From a virus: a DNA stretch of 21,022 bases. Shown piece by piece: positions 6,001 to 14,400 of the stretch; position 1 is the first letter of the stretch, and every line of letters starts with the position of its first letter. A program made the position numbers and the translations under genes. The stretch lies in the IMG/VR virus record IMGVR_UViG_3300021090_000121, positions 1 through 21,022 of that record; one strand, given 5' to 3'. The notes below the pieces were generated by a model. The model was not told where the DNA came from and searched no databases. It was given only the letters and a program-made list of their open reading frames with translations.

Positions 6001-8933
6001 CGCGGCTCAAGTCGGTCCTCGACACGCTCACGACGGAGAACGACGCGGCGCAGCAGTCGGCGATTCTCACGTCGCAGATCCAGCAGCAGGCGATCATCAG
6101 GGCCTCGAAGACGTGGGAGGGATTCGGCGACGCCGCGGCAGGGGCCTTCGCCTTCGCCGGGGCGAAGGCGCGGGAGTACGTCGCGTCGCAGGACACGGTA
6201 TGGCAGGGCTTCGCGAAGATGCTCGTGACGACCTTCGACGGCATCCAGCGGACGCTCTCCGACGTCTTCTTCGACTACTTCACGACGGGGACGTTCGACC
6301 TCCAGAAGGCGTGGACGAGCATGCTCAACTCGATGCTCCGGGCGCTCTCGGACTTCCTGGCGCAGCAGGCGGTCAAGACGTTCCTCTCCTTCCTCTTCGG
6401 GGCGCCGGAGGGGAGCACGGGCCTCGCGGCGATGGCGGGGACCGGTGGGGCAAGCCTCGTAGGCGGGGCGGGGTCCTCCGGGCTCCTCGGGGGAGTCCTC
6501 GGCTCGGTGGGGAAGGCGCTCGGGCTCGTCGCCCCGACGCCAGCACCCACTACGGCATCGGGATCTTCCGGTAGTAGTGGAGGTGGTATTTCTCTTGGCG
6601 GTCCGTCCGGGAACTTCCTAAGTTATCTCAGTCAGCCCTCGACGCCCACCTTCTCGATGGACTTGACGCCCTCCATCGACTGGGGGTCCCTAGGAGATTT
6701 CGGGCTCTCAGAGATCGCAGCCACAGACTGGGGAGGTGGGTGGGCCTCTGGTGGCCGCATCCCAGGCTCCGGACGCGGGGATATCGTACCCGCGATGCTC
6801 GAGCCCGGCGAGTTCGTCGTCCGCCGCTCGGTCGCCGAGGCGATGGGACCAACCCTCGACGCCCTGAACGCCTTCGGCAGGCCGACGGCATCGGGCGGGC
6901 GGCTCCTCATGGCGACCGGAGGGCAGGTGGACCTGACGGGGCTCGCCGGGACCTCAATCGAGGACCTCCGGGGGCTCGGGGCGCTCCAGTCCATAGGGTT
7001 CCTCCTCCAGCAGCAGATCGCGATTCAGCAGGAGGTCGCCGAGAACACCGGGGCGACGGCGGGCGCGCTCGGGGCGGCGGTCGCCCCCGAGATGACGGCA
7101 GGGTTCACGTCGATCACGGGGAGCGGCGGGGCGGCGCGCCCGGTGACGGTCGGCGGCGCGGGGCAGGACGGCGGCGGGATAGGCGCGAGCGAGATCCTCG
7201 GCATGCTCGGCGGCGGGGTCGGCCTCGCCCGGTCCGGGTCGAACCTCTTCGCGGGCCTGACGGGGACGACCGGGATGGGGGGCGTCAACGCCCTCCTCTC
7301 GGCCCTCACGGGCGGGATCGGGCTCGCCTCCGGCCTCTCGAGCGGGAACGTCCTCCAGGCCACGGGCGGGGGCCTCTCGCTCCTGAGCGCCGCGGCGCGG
7401 TTCTCGAGCGTCCAGTCCCTCCTCAACGAGACGTTCGGCTCCTCCCTGATCGGCTCCGGCTCGACGGCGCTCGGGGCGGGCGGCCTGACGAGCTCGGCCC
7501 TCGGGATCGCCGGTGGGGGCCTCGGGCTCTACGCGAGCATCTCGAGCATCATAGAGAACGGGGTCTCGACGGGGAACGTCGCAGGCGCTCTCCTGAACGC
7601 CTATCAGATCTACTCGGCGGCGGCCCCGATCGTCTCGGCGCTGACCGGGACGGCGCTCCCGACGTTCACGTCCCTCGTGGGAACCGCCTTGACTTCCTCG
7701 GGGATAGCCTTTTCGTCGAGTGCCGCCCTTGGAGCAGGCGTCACGGCGACCGGCGGCGCCGTCGGGGTCGGGACGGCCGCCGGGACGATGGGGGCGGGCC
7801 TGACGGCGGGGATAATGATGGCCCCACTCGCAGTCGGTATGATTATCAACTCGATACTGGATATGCAGGATGCGGTGCAGGTGCAGAGGCAGATCTCGCA
7901 GGCGCAGCAGGACCTCCGGACGGTCATCCCGCAGATCATCGAGCAGATCCCAGCGGTCGCGGACTCGTCGTGGGCGATCATCAACGACCCGGCGTCGACG
8001 CCGCAGCAGGTCCGGGCGGCGTATGACAGATCGCACGAAGCCTTCGACCTCTACCGGACCTACTGGAACTACTTCGCCACCGGGTCCGGGGCGTGGGGGA
8101 ACGTCGAGGTCCCGCAGCTCCTCGAGATCCAGAAGCAGCTCCAGCCATACTCGGCGAAGCTCCAGGGGGGGATGCTTCGTGCGGCCGACCGGCTCGCCTC
8201 GACACCATTCGCGGTCTCGGCGAGCGACCCGTTCCTCAATCCCGTGCCTCTGGCAGCGAACCTCTTCGGAGTTCCGGTCCTCAGCGCGGGGGCGGGAGAT
8301 ATAAACATGCAGACGACCCGCCCCGAGGACTACGGGGTGACGGGTTCCCCGTGGGGCCCGGTTCCGAAGGACATCTACGAGCAGATCCTCGCGAACGTCA
8401 AGCCGGGGCAGCTCGAGCAGAGCCTCGCGGCCCTCGCGAACCTCTACGGGAGCGGGGTGCCGGACATGTATAAGACGCTCGGGTTCGGAACCGTCGGGAC
8501 CGCGCTGGACCTCCCGAAGCTCCCGCTCGACGCCCTGAACTTCCTAATAAGCTCTCCGAGGTACACGGCGCAGGAGCGCCTCTGGATGGATACGGCTCAC
8601 ATAGACCCCAGTCCAGGGGGAATGGCAAGCGGGGGCTGGGTCACAGGAGGCATCCCGGGCCTTGACTCCGTCCCGATCCTCGCGATGCCCGGCGAGCCTA
8701 TCATTCCGGCGGGACCGGCGAAGCGGTACGCCCCGCTCATCAACAAGATGATCGGCGGCGAGGACCTCTCGTCGATCGGGCCGCAGACGGTCCACTACAA
8801 CGTCTCGATTACCGTCAACGGGCACGACGGCGACCCGCAGGAGCTGGCGCGGGTCCTCGCCCCGAGGCTCCGCGACGAGCTGAAGCGGATCGACCCGCGG
8901 TACAGTAGGGCGGGGAGCAAGAGTCAGGTATGA
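3006..8933 (+). CDS. Tail tape measure protein
   Basis: 1975 residues from GTG 3006, one base after the previous stop. It sets tail length and occupies the tube lumen until DNA ejection. Visible regions: a TP901-type minor tail core at about 80-330 (FADQEQAFSGILKTVEATDE; GMTTGEVFALATAFTSVGVQ); a strongly hydrophobic, membrane-like stretch at about 408-480; charged coiled-coil-rich sequence at about 600-1030; a lambda gpH-like C-terminal segment at about 1038-1135 (GFGDAAAGAFAFAGAKAREY); a Gly/Ser linker near 1180-1200; the common tape measure motif DIVPAMLEPGEFVVRRS near 1258-1275; a long Gly/Ala-rich region; and a second, diverged copy (DSVPILAMPGEPIIPAG) near 1885-1905. No peptidase or lysozyme domain was recognised. 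Base composition falls sharply at about 5340-5770. The end overlaps the next start (ATGA). Confidence 0.92.
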   Translation: MDLTGYLRLVDVNFMAQLNKAKAATADFGNQVKQSAAHIATGFAGGSDKVADATSKLMQFRNTLAGASVAVGILATGFTALGIAMVKSFADQEQAFSGILKTVEATDEQFEQLRDNLTTLSNRIPVKFEDLAKIGELAGQLGVQGVSNLTKFIETIARVTESTNLSTEAAAIGFARIASIMQEPIANVDRMAAVVVHLGNKFEATESEIVNFATRIAATGKIAGMTTGEVFALATAFTSVGVQAEAGGTAINKMITEMATAVSTNSDKLLVFAKLAEETPGGFQKLFRTEPAEAFKKVLEGLGREGEGAFGMLEAITGLEARFVRAMLSEAQAGGMLSRALVLQNQAWKDNLAHIIESEKKFGTLTAHFRILQNNIENFAASLGATLAPALRLFSQIGTAIVQGFQGLPELVKTFIALTIAAVALTLAFTALLTTIAFIAIAIKAIGISLTVLAIGFGVTTGALVILGGAVLLAVKYFGLFSETSNQLEERLRGQKGAIAENASSWKGWWQAFKDTMNGAGVAMSKLYDAITIFFPDVLLGMLSWAEEFVPGWDKIWKALKTVVSFELDLIKTKFEFLWQALLSTPGLGQFIAMIQLFHSLGAANRVETEKTASATKDWIAAMEVANAEFPKQRAQLGSSVLSMEEYERAIRKIELAMQRQSDAVKINATVLKVQRETEKEILKTEEIVFRERERAASDELDEKLKTIGATRSGLEQELGLTRDGTKALSEKIALMSRGAGKLREDGQKELVQNQQLFKDRSKKIDEITKKIEDANTDRILAEQGYSFEVTKIWRDREELKLKDLFASAKVNEENDRLAIESARMLFDVKEDQSDRLKELYESDTETFIRETKKKGNYAAAQLEESLKAVGTSEEEILRRVSKELSLIDVKILEFLRKGLRESRAEVSGLREAMGLEQWTLDYQKLTLAQAKFSTSYKDLLPWQRDYIDILAESRAEQEKNKLLTEQQTVANNALMVGLGRLVGVEDARYAQDIKRREARLKSVLDTLTTENDAAQQSAILTSQIQQQAIIRASKTWEGFGDAAAGAFAFAGAKAREYVASQDTVWQGFAKMLVTTFDGIQRTLSDVFFDYFTTGTFDLQKAWTSMLNSMLRALSDFLAQQAVKTFLSFLFGAPEGSTGLAAMAGTGGASLVGGAGSSGLLGGVLGSVGKALGLVAPTPAPTTASGSSGSSGGGISLGGPSGNFLSYLSQPSTPTFSMDLTPSIDWGSLGDFGLSEIAATDWGGGWASGGRIPGSGRGDIVPAMLEPGEFVVRRSVAEAMGPTLDALNAFGRPTASGGRLLMATGGQVDLTGLAGTSIEDLRGLGALQSIGFLLQQQIAIQQEVAENTGATAGALGAAVAPEMTAGFTSITGSGGAARPVTVGGAGQDGGGIGASEILGMLGGGVGLARSGSNLFAGLTGTTGMGGVNALLSALTGGIGLASGLSSGNVLQATGGGLSLLSAAARFSSVQSLLNETFGSSLIGSGSTALGAGGLTSSALGIAGGGLGLYASISSIIENGVSTGNVAGALLNAYQIYSAAAPIVSALTGTALPTFTSLVGTALTSSGIAFSSSAALGAGVTATGGAVGVGTAAGTMGAGLTAGIMMAPLAVGMIINSILDMQDAVQVQRQISQAQQDLRTVIPQIIEQIPAVADSSWAIINDPASTPQQVRAAYDRSHEAFDLYRTYWNYFATGSGAWGNVEVPQLLEIQKQLQPYSAKLQGGMLRAADRLASTPFAVSASDPFLNPVPLAANLFGVPVLSAGAGDINMQTTRPEDYGVTGSPWGPVPKDIYEQILANVKPGQLEQSLAALANLYGSGVPDMYKTLGFGTVGTALDLPKLPLDALNFLISSPRYTAQERLWMDTAHIDPSPGGMASGGWVTGGIPGLDSVPILAMPGEPIIPAGPAKRYAPLINKMIGGEDLSSIGPQTVHYNVSITVNGHDGDPQELARVLAPRLRDELKRIDPRYSRAGSKSQV
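5340..5770 (+). other. AT-rich patch inside the tape measure gene
   Basis: Codon choice changes from GC-ending to A/T-ending (AAA, GAA, GAT, CTA, AGT) over the coiled-coil region, then returns to the phage's usual style near 5780-5830. The reading frame is unbroken, so this looks like a recombined segment and not damage. Confidence 0.5.
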
Positions 8934-10057
8934 GCGAGATCAAGTCCGGGAAGGCGAGCTTCATGGCGGAGAACATGATCGTCGACAGCGCGACGGGCAT
9001 CCTCGCCGTGAGCCAGGCGGCCGGGGCGCTCTCGAGGCCGCAGAAGGAGGGGCTCGGCTCGGCCGCCGCGGTCCTGAACGGCGTCTACACCGGGAGCGAG
9101 AACCTCGACTACTACGTCGAGATCGAGACGACGGGGGAGATCGGGACCGCGACGTTCAAGTGGTCGGACGACGGCGGGGTGACCTTCGACGCGACCGGGG
9201 TCCCGACGTCGACGAGCTTCGTCAACCTCAACAACGGGGTTCAGATCAAGTGGACGCAGGGCGCCGGGAACGACGTCGAGAACGCCGACAACTGGCGGTT
9301 CAAGGGCTACCTCCCGTACCACCGGAACAAGGTCCTCGACCGGGAGCGGGACACGGAGTACCGGACGGCGGAGTGGGGGCTGACGGGCCAGGCCCTGACG
9401 TTCGACCTCGGGGCGGCGAAGGCGCCGACGGCGCTCGTTATCCTCGACCACAACCTCACGGCGCAGTCGTCGGTGATCCTCCAGGGATCGTCGGCGAGCG
9501 ACTTTAGCTCTCTAGTCAGCAGCTACGTCGTCCCGTACCAGGCGAGCAGGATCATGTACTTCCTCGGCCCCCCGATCCAGCCTGCCTGGTACTGGCGCGT
9601 ACAGTTCAGCGATCCGGGGAACACGGATGAGCACATCCGGATGTCGGAGGTCTTCCTCGGCACCTACACGCGGCTCTCCCGCTCGTTCGAGCTAGGGGAC
9701 ATCAGGGGGCGGCAGCGGGTGGGGCAGCGGGACCGCCTCCTCAGCGGGAAGTTCTACGGGGCGATGAACGCGGTCCTCCAGACGTTCGACCTCTCATGGG
9801 TCCGCCTCAATCAGACGGACCGAGATCAGCTCGTCGCAGTCTTCGACGCGCTCAACGACCTCGCGAATCGCCGGGCGCTCCCGGTCTTCTTCGCCCCGAT
9901 GGACACGGACCTCTCGCAGATCCACCTCTGCGAGTGGTCCGATCAGGGCATCGTCGGGAACTCCGAGACCGACGCGCCGGAGCGGTACAGCGTCCCGGTC
10001 AGGCTCATCGAGCAGCCCCGGACGCTCGATAGCGGCATCTTAACCACGGGGCTCTGA
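8930..10057 (+). CDS. Distal tail protein candidate with beta-sandwich modules
   Basis: 375 residues; ATG 8930 overlaps the tape measure stop. Residues about 45-125 form a beta module of the type 'Y-x-G-x-x-x-x-Y-x-V-x-I...G-T-A-x-F-K-W-S-D-D-G-G' (GTATFKWSDDGGVTFDATGV), often seen in phage structural proteins. Residues about 140-265 look like a galactose-binding/discoidin-type sandwich (ALTFDLGAAKAPTALVILDH; YWRVQFSDPGNTDEHIRMSE). Residues about 265-375 (SRSFELGDIRGRQRVGQRDR; LPVFFAPMDTDLSQIHLCEW) resemble the C-terminal part of distal tail proteins. Directly after the tape measure is where lambda gpM/Dit-type proteins that join tube to tip are encoded. Role inferred from position and fold-like patterns. 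Confidence 0.6.
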   Translation: MSEIKSGKASFMAENMIVDSATGILAVSQAAGALSRPQKEGLGSAAAVLNGVYTGSENLDYYVEIETTGEIGTATFKWSDDGGVTFDATGVPTSTSFVNLNNGVQIKWTQGAGNDVENADNWRFKGYLPYHRNKVLDRERDTEYRTAEWGLTGQALTFDLGAAKAPTALVILDHNLTAQSSVILQGSSASDFSSLVSSYVVPYQASRIMYFLGPPIQPAWYWRVQFSDPGNTDEHIRMSEVFLGTYTRLSRSFELGDIRGRQRVGQRDRLLSGKFYGAMNAVLQTFDLSWVRLNQTDRDQLVAVFDALNDLANRRALPVFFAPMDTDLSQIHLCEWSDQGIVGNSETDAPERYSVPVRLIEQPRTLDSGILTTGL

Positions 10058-10063
10058 GGCGCC

Positions 10064-10564
10064 ATGGAACCCCGGAGCAGGTTCTTCCACGACAAGCAGC
10101 TTCAGAACCGGAACGTCATTCCGCAGGTCGTGCTCAGGACCGGCTACGGCGACCGCGTCTGGGGGTTCATTGACCCGGCCGTCAACGACCCGATCGGGAC
10201 GGTGCTCAACTCGAGCGACGTCTTCTTCCTGCAGGATCAGCTCTCGGCGGAGCCGGTCCTGGAGCGGGCGCCGCGACTCGTCTCGCTCTCCCCGCTGACG
10301 GAGTCGAATCAGCCCCTCGACCAGGACATCCTCGGGTCGTGGGGGCAGGGGCAGCGCTCGGTCCTGCAGTTCGAGGCGCACAACGACGACGGGGCGATGA
10401 CCCGCATGGTCGGTGAGGAGTACATCCTGAACAAGGACGTCTACCTCTTCGTCGGCTTCCCGGGACTGCCATGGGACTACAGCCAGCAGCGGTACAAGGG
10501 CACGATCAACAGGATCACGCTCACGAAGAACAAGGTGCGGATCGAGGCGGAGACGCTTTGTTAG
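10064..10564 (+). CDS. Minor tail-tip protein candidate
   Basis: 166 residues from ATG 10064, 6 nt after the distal tail gene, with GAGG about 5 nt upstream. The sequence (MEPRSRFFHDKQLQNRNVIP; GFIDPAVNDPIGTVLNSSDV; DVYLFVGFPGLPWDYSQQRY) is strand-rich and ends RITLTKNKVRIEAETLC. No named motif is recognised. Its size and place between Dit-like and hub genes match the small tip proteins (lambda gpL-like slot) of siphophages. It has only one Cys, the last residue, so there is no sign of an iron-sulphur-type C-terminus. Confidence 0.5.
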   Translation: MEPRSRFFHDKQLQNRNVIPQVVLRTGYGDRVWGFIDPAVNDPIGTVLNSSDVFFLQDQLSAEPVLERAPRLVSLSPLTESNQPLDQDILGSWGQGQRSVLQFEAHNDDGAMTRMVGEEYILNKDVYLFVGFPGLPWDYSQQRYKGTINRITLTKNKVRIEAETLC

Positions 10565-10716
10565 TTATATGGAACCCGCTGGCCGGACTCGACACCGGCT
10601 CCCGTGGCCTTTGGGTCTCGATCGAAGGAGGCGTTCCGGGTTTTGCCGGCGCCATTCCAGACGATCTACGTGTCCTTCCACGCCGCAGCGAGTTCTCGAA
10701 GGAGAGTATAGCCTAA
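10558..10716 (+). CDS. Possible 52-residue small ORF in the tip operon
   Basis: TTG 10558 overlaps the previous stop (10562-10564) and has GGAG 5 nt upstream (10549-10552). The product begins MLVIWNPLAGLDTGSRGLWV and ends LPRRSEFSKESIA, a normal-looking globular composition. An antiphase ATG at 10570 gives an Arg-rich 49-residue product that looks like a shadow. The gap might instead be untranslated spacer or the remnant of a disrupted gene. Confidence 0.35.
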   Translation: MLVIWNPLAGLDTGSRGLWVSIEGGVPGFAGAIPDDLRVLPRRSEFSKESIA

Positions 10717-10717
10717 A

Positions 10718-10927
10718 ATGACCCAGATAATTTTTCTTTCTCGCGAGGAGCGGGAGCGGTTCGCCGCGTGGTGCGAGCAGGACGCGGCCGGCACGCTCGG
10801 GATCGTCGAGCAGATGGCGAAGCTGCCGGGCGGGCCTGCTATGGAGGGCCTCATGAAAAAGAGGAAGACAGAGGCGATGGCGCAGCAGATCGTAGCGAAG
10901 ATACTCCACTCCATCGAGGATGGATAA
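10718..10927 (+). CDS. Small helical protein of unknown function
   Basis: 69 residues (MTQIIFLSREERERFAAWCE...), predominantly helical and charged, ending VAKILHSIEDG. GGAGAG at 10701-10706 is upstream but spaced long (about 11-13 nt). The stop TAA shares its last base with the next ATG (TAATG), indicating tight coupling to the tip genes. No recognised domain. Its place suggests an assembly factor or small tail-tip component, but nothing in the sequence shows this directly. Confidence 0.6.
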   Translation: MTQIIFLSREERERFAAWCEQDAAGTLGIVEQMAKLPGGPAMEGLMKKRKTEAMAQQIVAKILHSIEDG

Positions 10928-11415
10928 TGGCTCAGGACCTCCTAGACCGATTTACGCCGCTCCACAATCAGCCGGTCGATCACTCCAACGTCGCGACGCT
11001 CGTCCTCCGGTTCGGGCACCGGCAGGTAAAGTTCCCGGAGAGCAAGTCGCGCGCCGCGTACTTCGCGAGCGTCATGTCGTCCCTCTTCAACGCGTCCGGG
11101 CTCCTCGTCACGCTCGTCTGGTCGATGCCGACCGCCGCCGCAGGGGTCAAGTGGGAGATCGTCTTCGAGCGGCACGACGGCGGCGTCTTCAACTTCGCGT
11201 CGAGCGGGTTCGGGACGATCGTCACCGCGACGGCACCCGCCCCGGCGGGCGCGAACCTCCCGCTCTATACGCAGATCGCGTGCGCGAACGGCCCGCAGAC
11301 GGACGGCATCCTCGGCCTCGAGAGCTACCGCCTCAGCGTCCGGCGGCGGGGGGATCAGGACGGAGTGGGGCAGGCCGCGTACCTCCACAGCGTCATCGTG
11401 CAGAACCTCACCTGA
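10927..11415 (+). CDS. Virion structural protein, beta-sandwich-like (tail tip)
   Basis: 162 residues from ATG 10927, with GAGGA 6 nt upstream. The first 60 residues are mixed (MAQDLLDRFTPLHNQPVDHS). The rest is strand-rich: LLVTLVWSMPTAAAGVKWEI, an FxFASSGFGTIVTATAPAPA stretch, then SYRLSVRRRGDQDGVGQAAY and a final VIVQNL strand. This profile is typical of small jelly-roll or sandwich proteins in phage tips and heads. Its stop overlaps the hub start (ATGA), so it is probably translated with the hub and may associate with it. No specific family name can be supported. Confidence 0.6.
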   Translation: MAQDLLDRFTPLHNQPVDHSNVATLVLRFGHRQVKFPESKSRAAYFASVMSSLFNASGLLVTLVWSMPTAAAGVKWEIVFERHDGGVFNFASSGFGTIVTATAPAPAGANLPLYTQIACANGPQTDGILGLESYRLSVRRRGDQDGVGQAAYLHSVIVQNLT

Positions 11416-14400
11416 TGGCCATCTACTTCCCCGGCCGCGTCGGGATGAAGTACGTCGCCCTCACGCCGCAGTTCCGGTACGACTACGGCCTCGCCGGGGG
11501 GCAGGTCGGGGCGGCGATCTGGATCAACCCGGACGACGTCTCATTCAACCAGGAGATCCTAGCGGCGAGCAACTACAACCCGAACTACCTGAACAGCTCC
11601 GTCGTCCAGTTCGTCGTCCGGCTCGAGGCCGGGGGAGTCCTCATCGTCATCCATGCCATGAACGTCTTCGGCTTCTGCACCGTTCGGCGCTCGCTCCCCG
11701 GCGCGGTCGTCGCGGGGCAGTGGCAGCAGATCACCGTCGTCTGCCTCGCGAGCAACGACATGCGCGTCTTCATCGACGGCGTCGAGATGTCGTACGCCTT
11801 CTCCCGGTCCGAGGTCGGCCTCCCGCTCTCGGGCGGCGGGGACGTGCTCTTCGGGACGTACTACCGCGACTCCGGCTGGCCCCGCGGTCCAGACCCCGCG
11901 CCGCACACCATGTACTCGGCGTACATCAGGACCATCACAGGAGACCAGACGAACGCGGACCTCGCGAAGCGGTTCACGACGGAGGTGGGGACGTGGTTTC
12001 AGGGCGGGCTCGCGTGCGGCGGGTTCTGGCACGCCGGGCTCGTCCAGGCGGACGCCGACGAGCTGGCGGAGAGCCTCGCGGGGGGGACGTCGCCGCTCTT
12101 CTACCCGCACTTCTTCAGGAACTCGACGTTTAGCCACGGGCTACTCATGGCCCCGCCGCTCGTCGGGGAAGACGCGATGATGGACTACGACCCGATCGCG
12201 CCCGAGTCGCCGGAGTCTCCCGGAGACAGCCCAGCGTTCGACATCATCAGTCCATTCGCGCAGAAGACGGTCCCCGTCGTCGGGGACCCGGGCGTCCTCT
12301 CGTGGATGGAGGGGCCCGGGATCATCGAGCCCTGCGAGCCCTACATCGACGGCCCGGGCCCCGCGGTCCCGACGGTTCCGAAGCTCTGCCTCCCCTTCGG
12401 CCTCCCGCGCGCTGAGATCTACGAGAATCCCGGGAACCCGGCGGACCTCCTCCCGATCGTCTACGGGAGCTTCCGGCGCGGGGGCCTCGCTGCGGGGCCG
12501 GGGCCCATTCCGGCGACGCTCATAGACCGGGGGGAGGACGATCTCGGCCCCTGGGTCTACTGCGCCGCCTTTCACCCGGTCCTCTCCATCGACGTCGTCT
12601 ACGTCGATAACGTGGCCGTCGTCCCGAGCACCGACTACGGGTGGAACCTCTCAGATAACTTTCAGAACCGCGGGACGATCGCGACGATCACCTTCCCGAC
12701 GCAGCCGCTCGGGAGGGTCACGTGGCGGGGGCTCGGGATCTACGACCGGACGGGTACGACGCTCATGGAGAACTGCCTCGATCAGGTCGTCCACCTCCTC
12801 ACGACGTGGGGGAACTTTACCCTCGCCGAGGACTTCGACCTCACGGCCCTCGCCGAGGCGACGTCGGCGGTCACGCGGCTCGGGTATAAGACAGCCTTCG
12901 TTGTCTTCTCGGAGGCCGTCACCCAGGACTGGCTCACGGAGATGCTCTTCAACGTCATGGGGTACTGGCGCGTCAACGGGCGGGAGCAGATGGAGTTCCA
13001 CGTCGACGACGGCTACTCGACGCTGGCCGCGTCCGACCTCGCCGCCGAGGTCCTCGCCGCCCGCGACTGCCTCGACGGCGACGACGGGGTGAGCTTCACG
13101 CTCGACCGGCAGAACCTCGTCAACGACCTCACCGCCCTCTACATCTACTCCTACACCGTCAACGAGGCGACCTCGCTCCTCTCGGGGCTTACCGACCGGG
13201 CGTCGATCGACGCCTATGGGGAGATGAAGAAGTCCGTCGTCCTCAGGGGGCTCCGGCGCATCGACAACGTCAGGACGTGGGCCGCGATCCTCCTCATGCG
13301 CCAGTCCGCCCGGCGGCGCGTCGAGGGCGGCCTCCTCGCGTTCACGCTCCTCGGGGGGCGCTTCGCGCACCTGACGATCGGCGACCTGATCACCCTCTCC
13401 TGGCCCTACGGCCCCCGCCTCGGCGAGGGGGTGCCCTACGAGGGCGAGGTCCTCCGCGTCGCGAACCTCACGATCGACCCGAGCCGCGGTGGGGCGATGG
13501 CGATTCTGGCCGTCGACCTCGGGATGCGCATGATCGGCGGCGCGGCGGCGATCCCGGACCTCCCCGCGCTCCCCTCGGACCCATCGCCCGAGGAGACGCC
13601 GGAGCCGACGTTTCCGAACATCTCCCCGATCGGCTCGCCGCCGCCGGGCCCGGCACCCTCGCCGCCCCCCTCGCCGCCGCCCCCCTCGCCCCCCGGGCCG
13701 ACGGCGCCCCCGGCGCCGCTCATCACGGGGTTCCCGGGGAACCCGACGGCCCGGACGAGCGCGACGTTCACCTTCACGGACGGCGAGGCCGGGGTCAGCT
13801 ACGTCGCGCAGCTCGACGGCGGGGGGTTCGTCCCCGTCACGAGTCCGGTAACGTACGACGGCCTGAGCGTCGGGAGCCACAGCTTCGGCGTCAAGGCGCA
13901 GAACGCCTCGGGGCTGCTGAGTCCGGCGACGACGTTCGCGTGGACGATCGACACGCTCGTCCACGACGCCCCGACGCGATTCGCGTGGAGCACGGTTCCC
14001 CCGTATCAGTTCAAGACGACGGAGGTCGCGATGGGGGTGCGCCTCCGGGCCCTAGACGCCGCCGACGCCGTCGCGACGGACTACACCGGGAGCGCCGTCC
14101 TCACGCTCGCGCTCGACGGGCCGGGAGACCCGGCGGAGTACTCGGTGGTGAAGGTCTACGTCTCGAATCCACTGAGCTCCTCCATGACGCTCTTCGGCAC
14201 GAACACGACGCCCCCCTTCGTCAACGGAATCTGCTCCGGGATCTTCCTCGTCCTCGCGGGCCCGGACGACGTCCAGGCGCACCTCGTCGCGACGGACGGG
14301 GCCGTAGTCGGATCGAGCAACACGTTCGGCATCAGTCAGATCGCGCCGCCGCCCCCTCCCACCCCAGGTCCCGGGGTTGACCCCTCGCCGGAGGGGGCGC

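Noticed and set aside
10920-11414. Upstream extension of the hub reading frame
   Set aside because: The extension is Arg/Pro-rich shadow sequence over the 10927 gene; the ATGA overlap at 11415 and a normal lectin-like N-terminus fix the start there.
13620-13725. Tandem repeat or CRISPR-like array
   Set aside because: The repetitive look comes from proline codons in a protein linker; there are no regular repeats with unique spacers.
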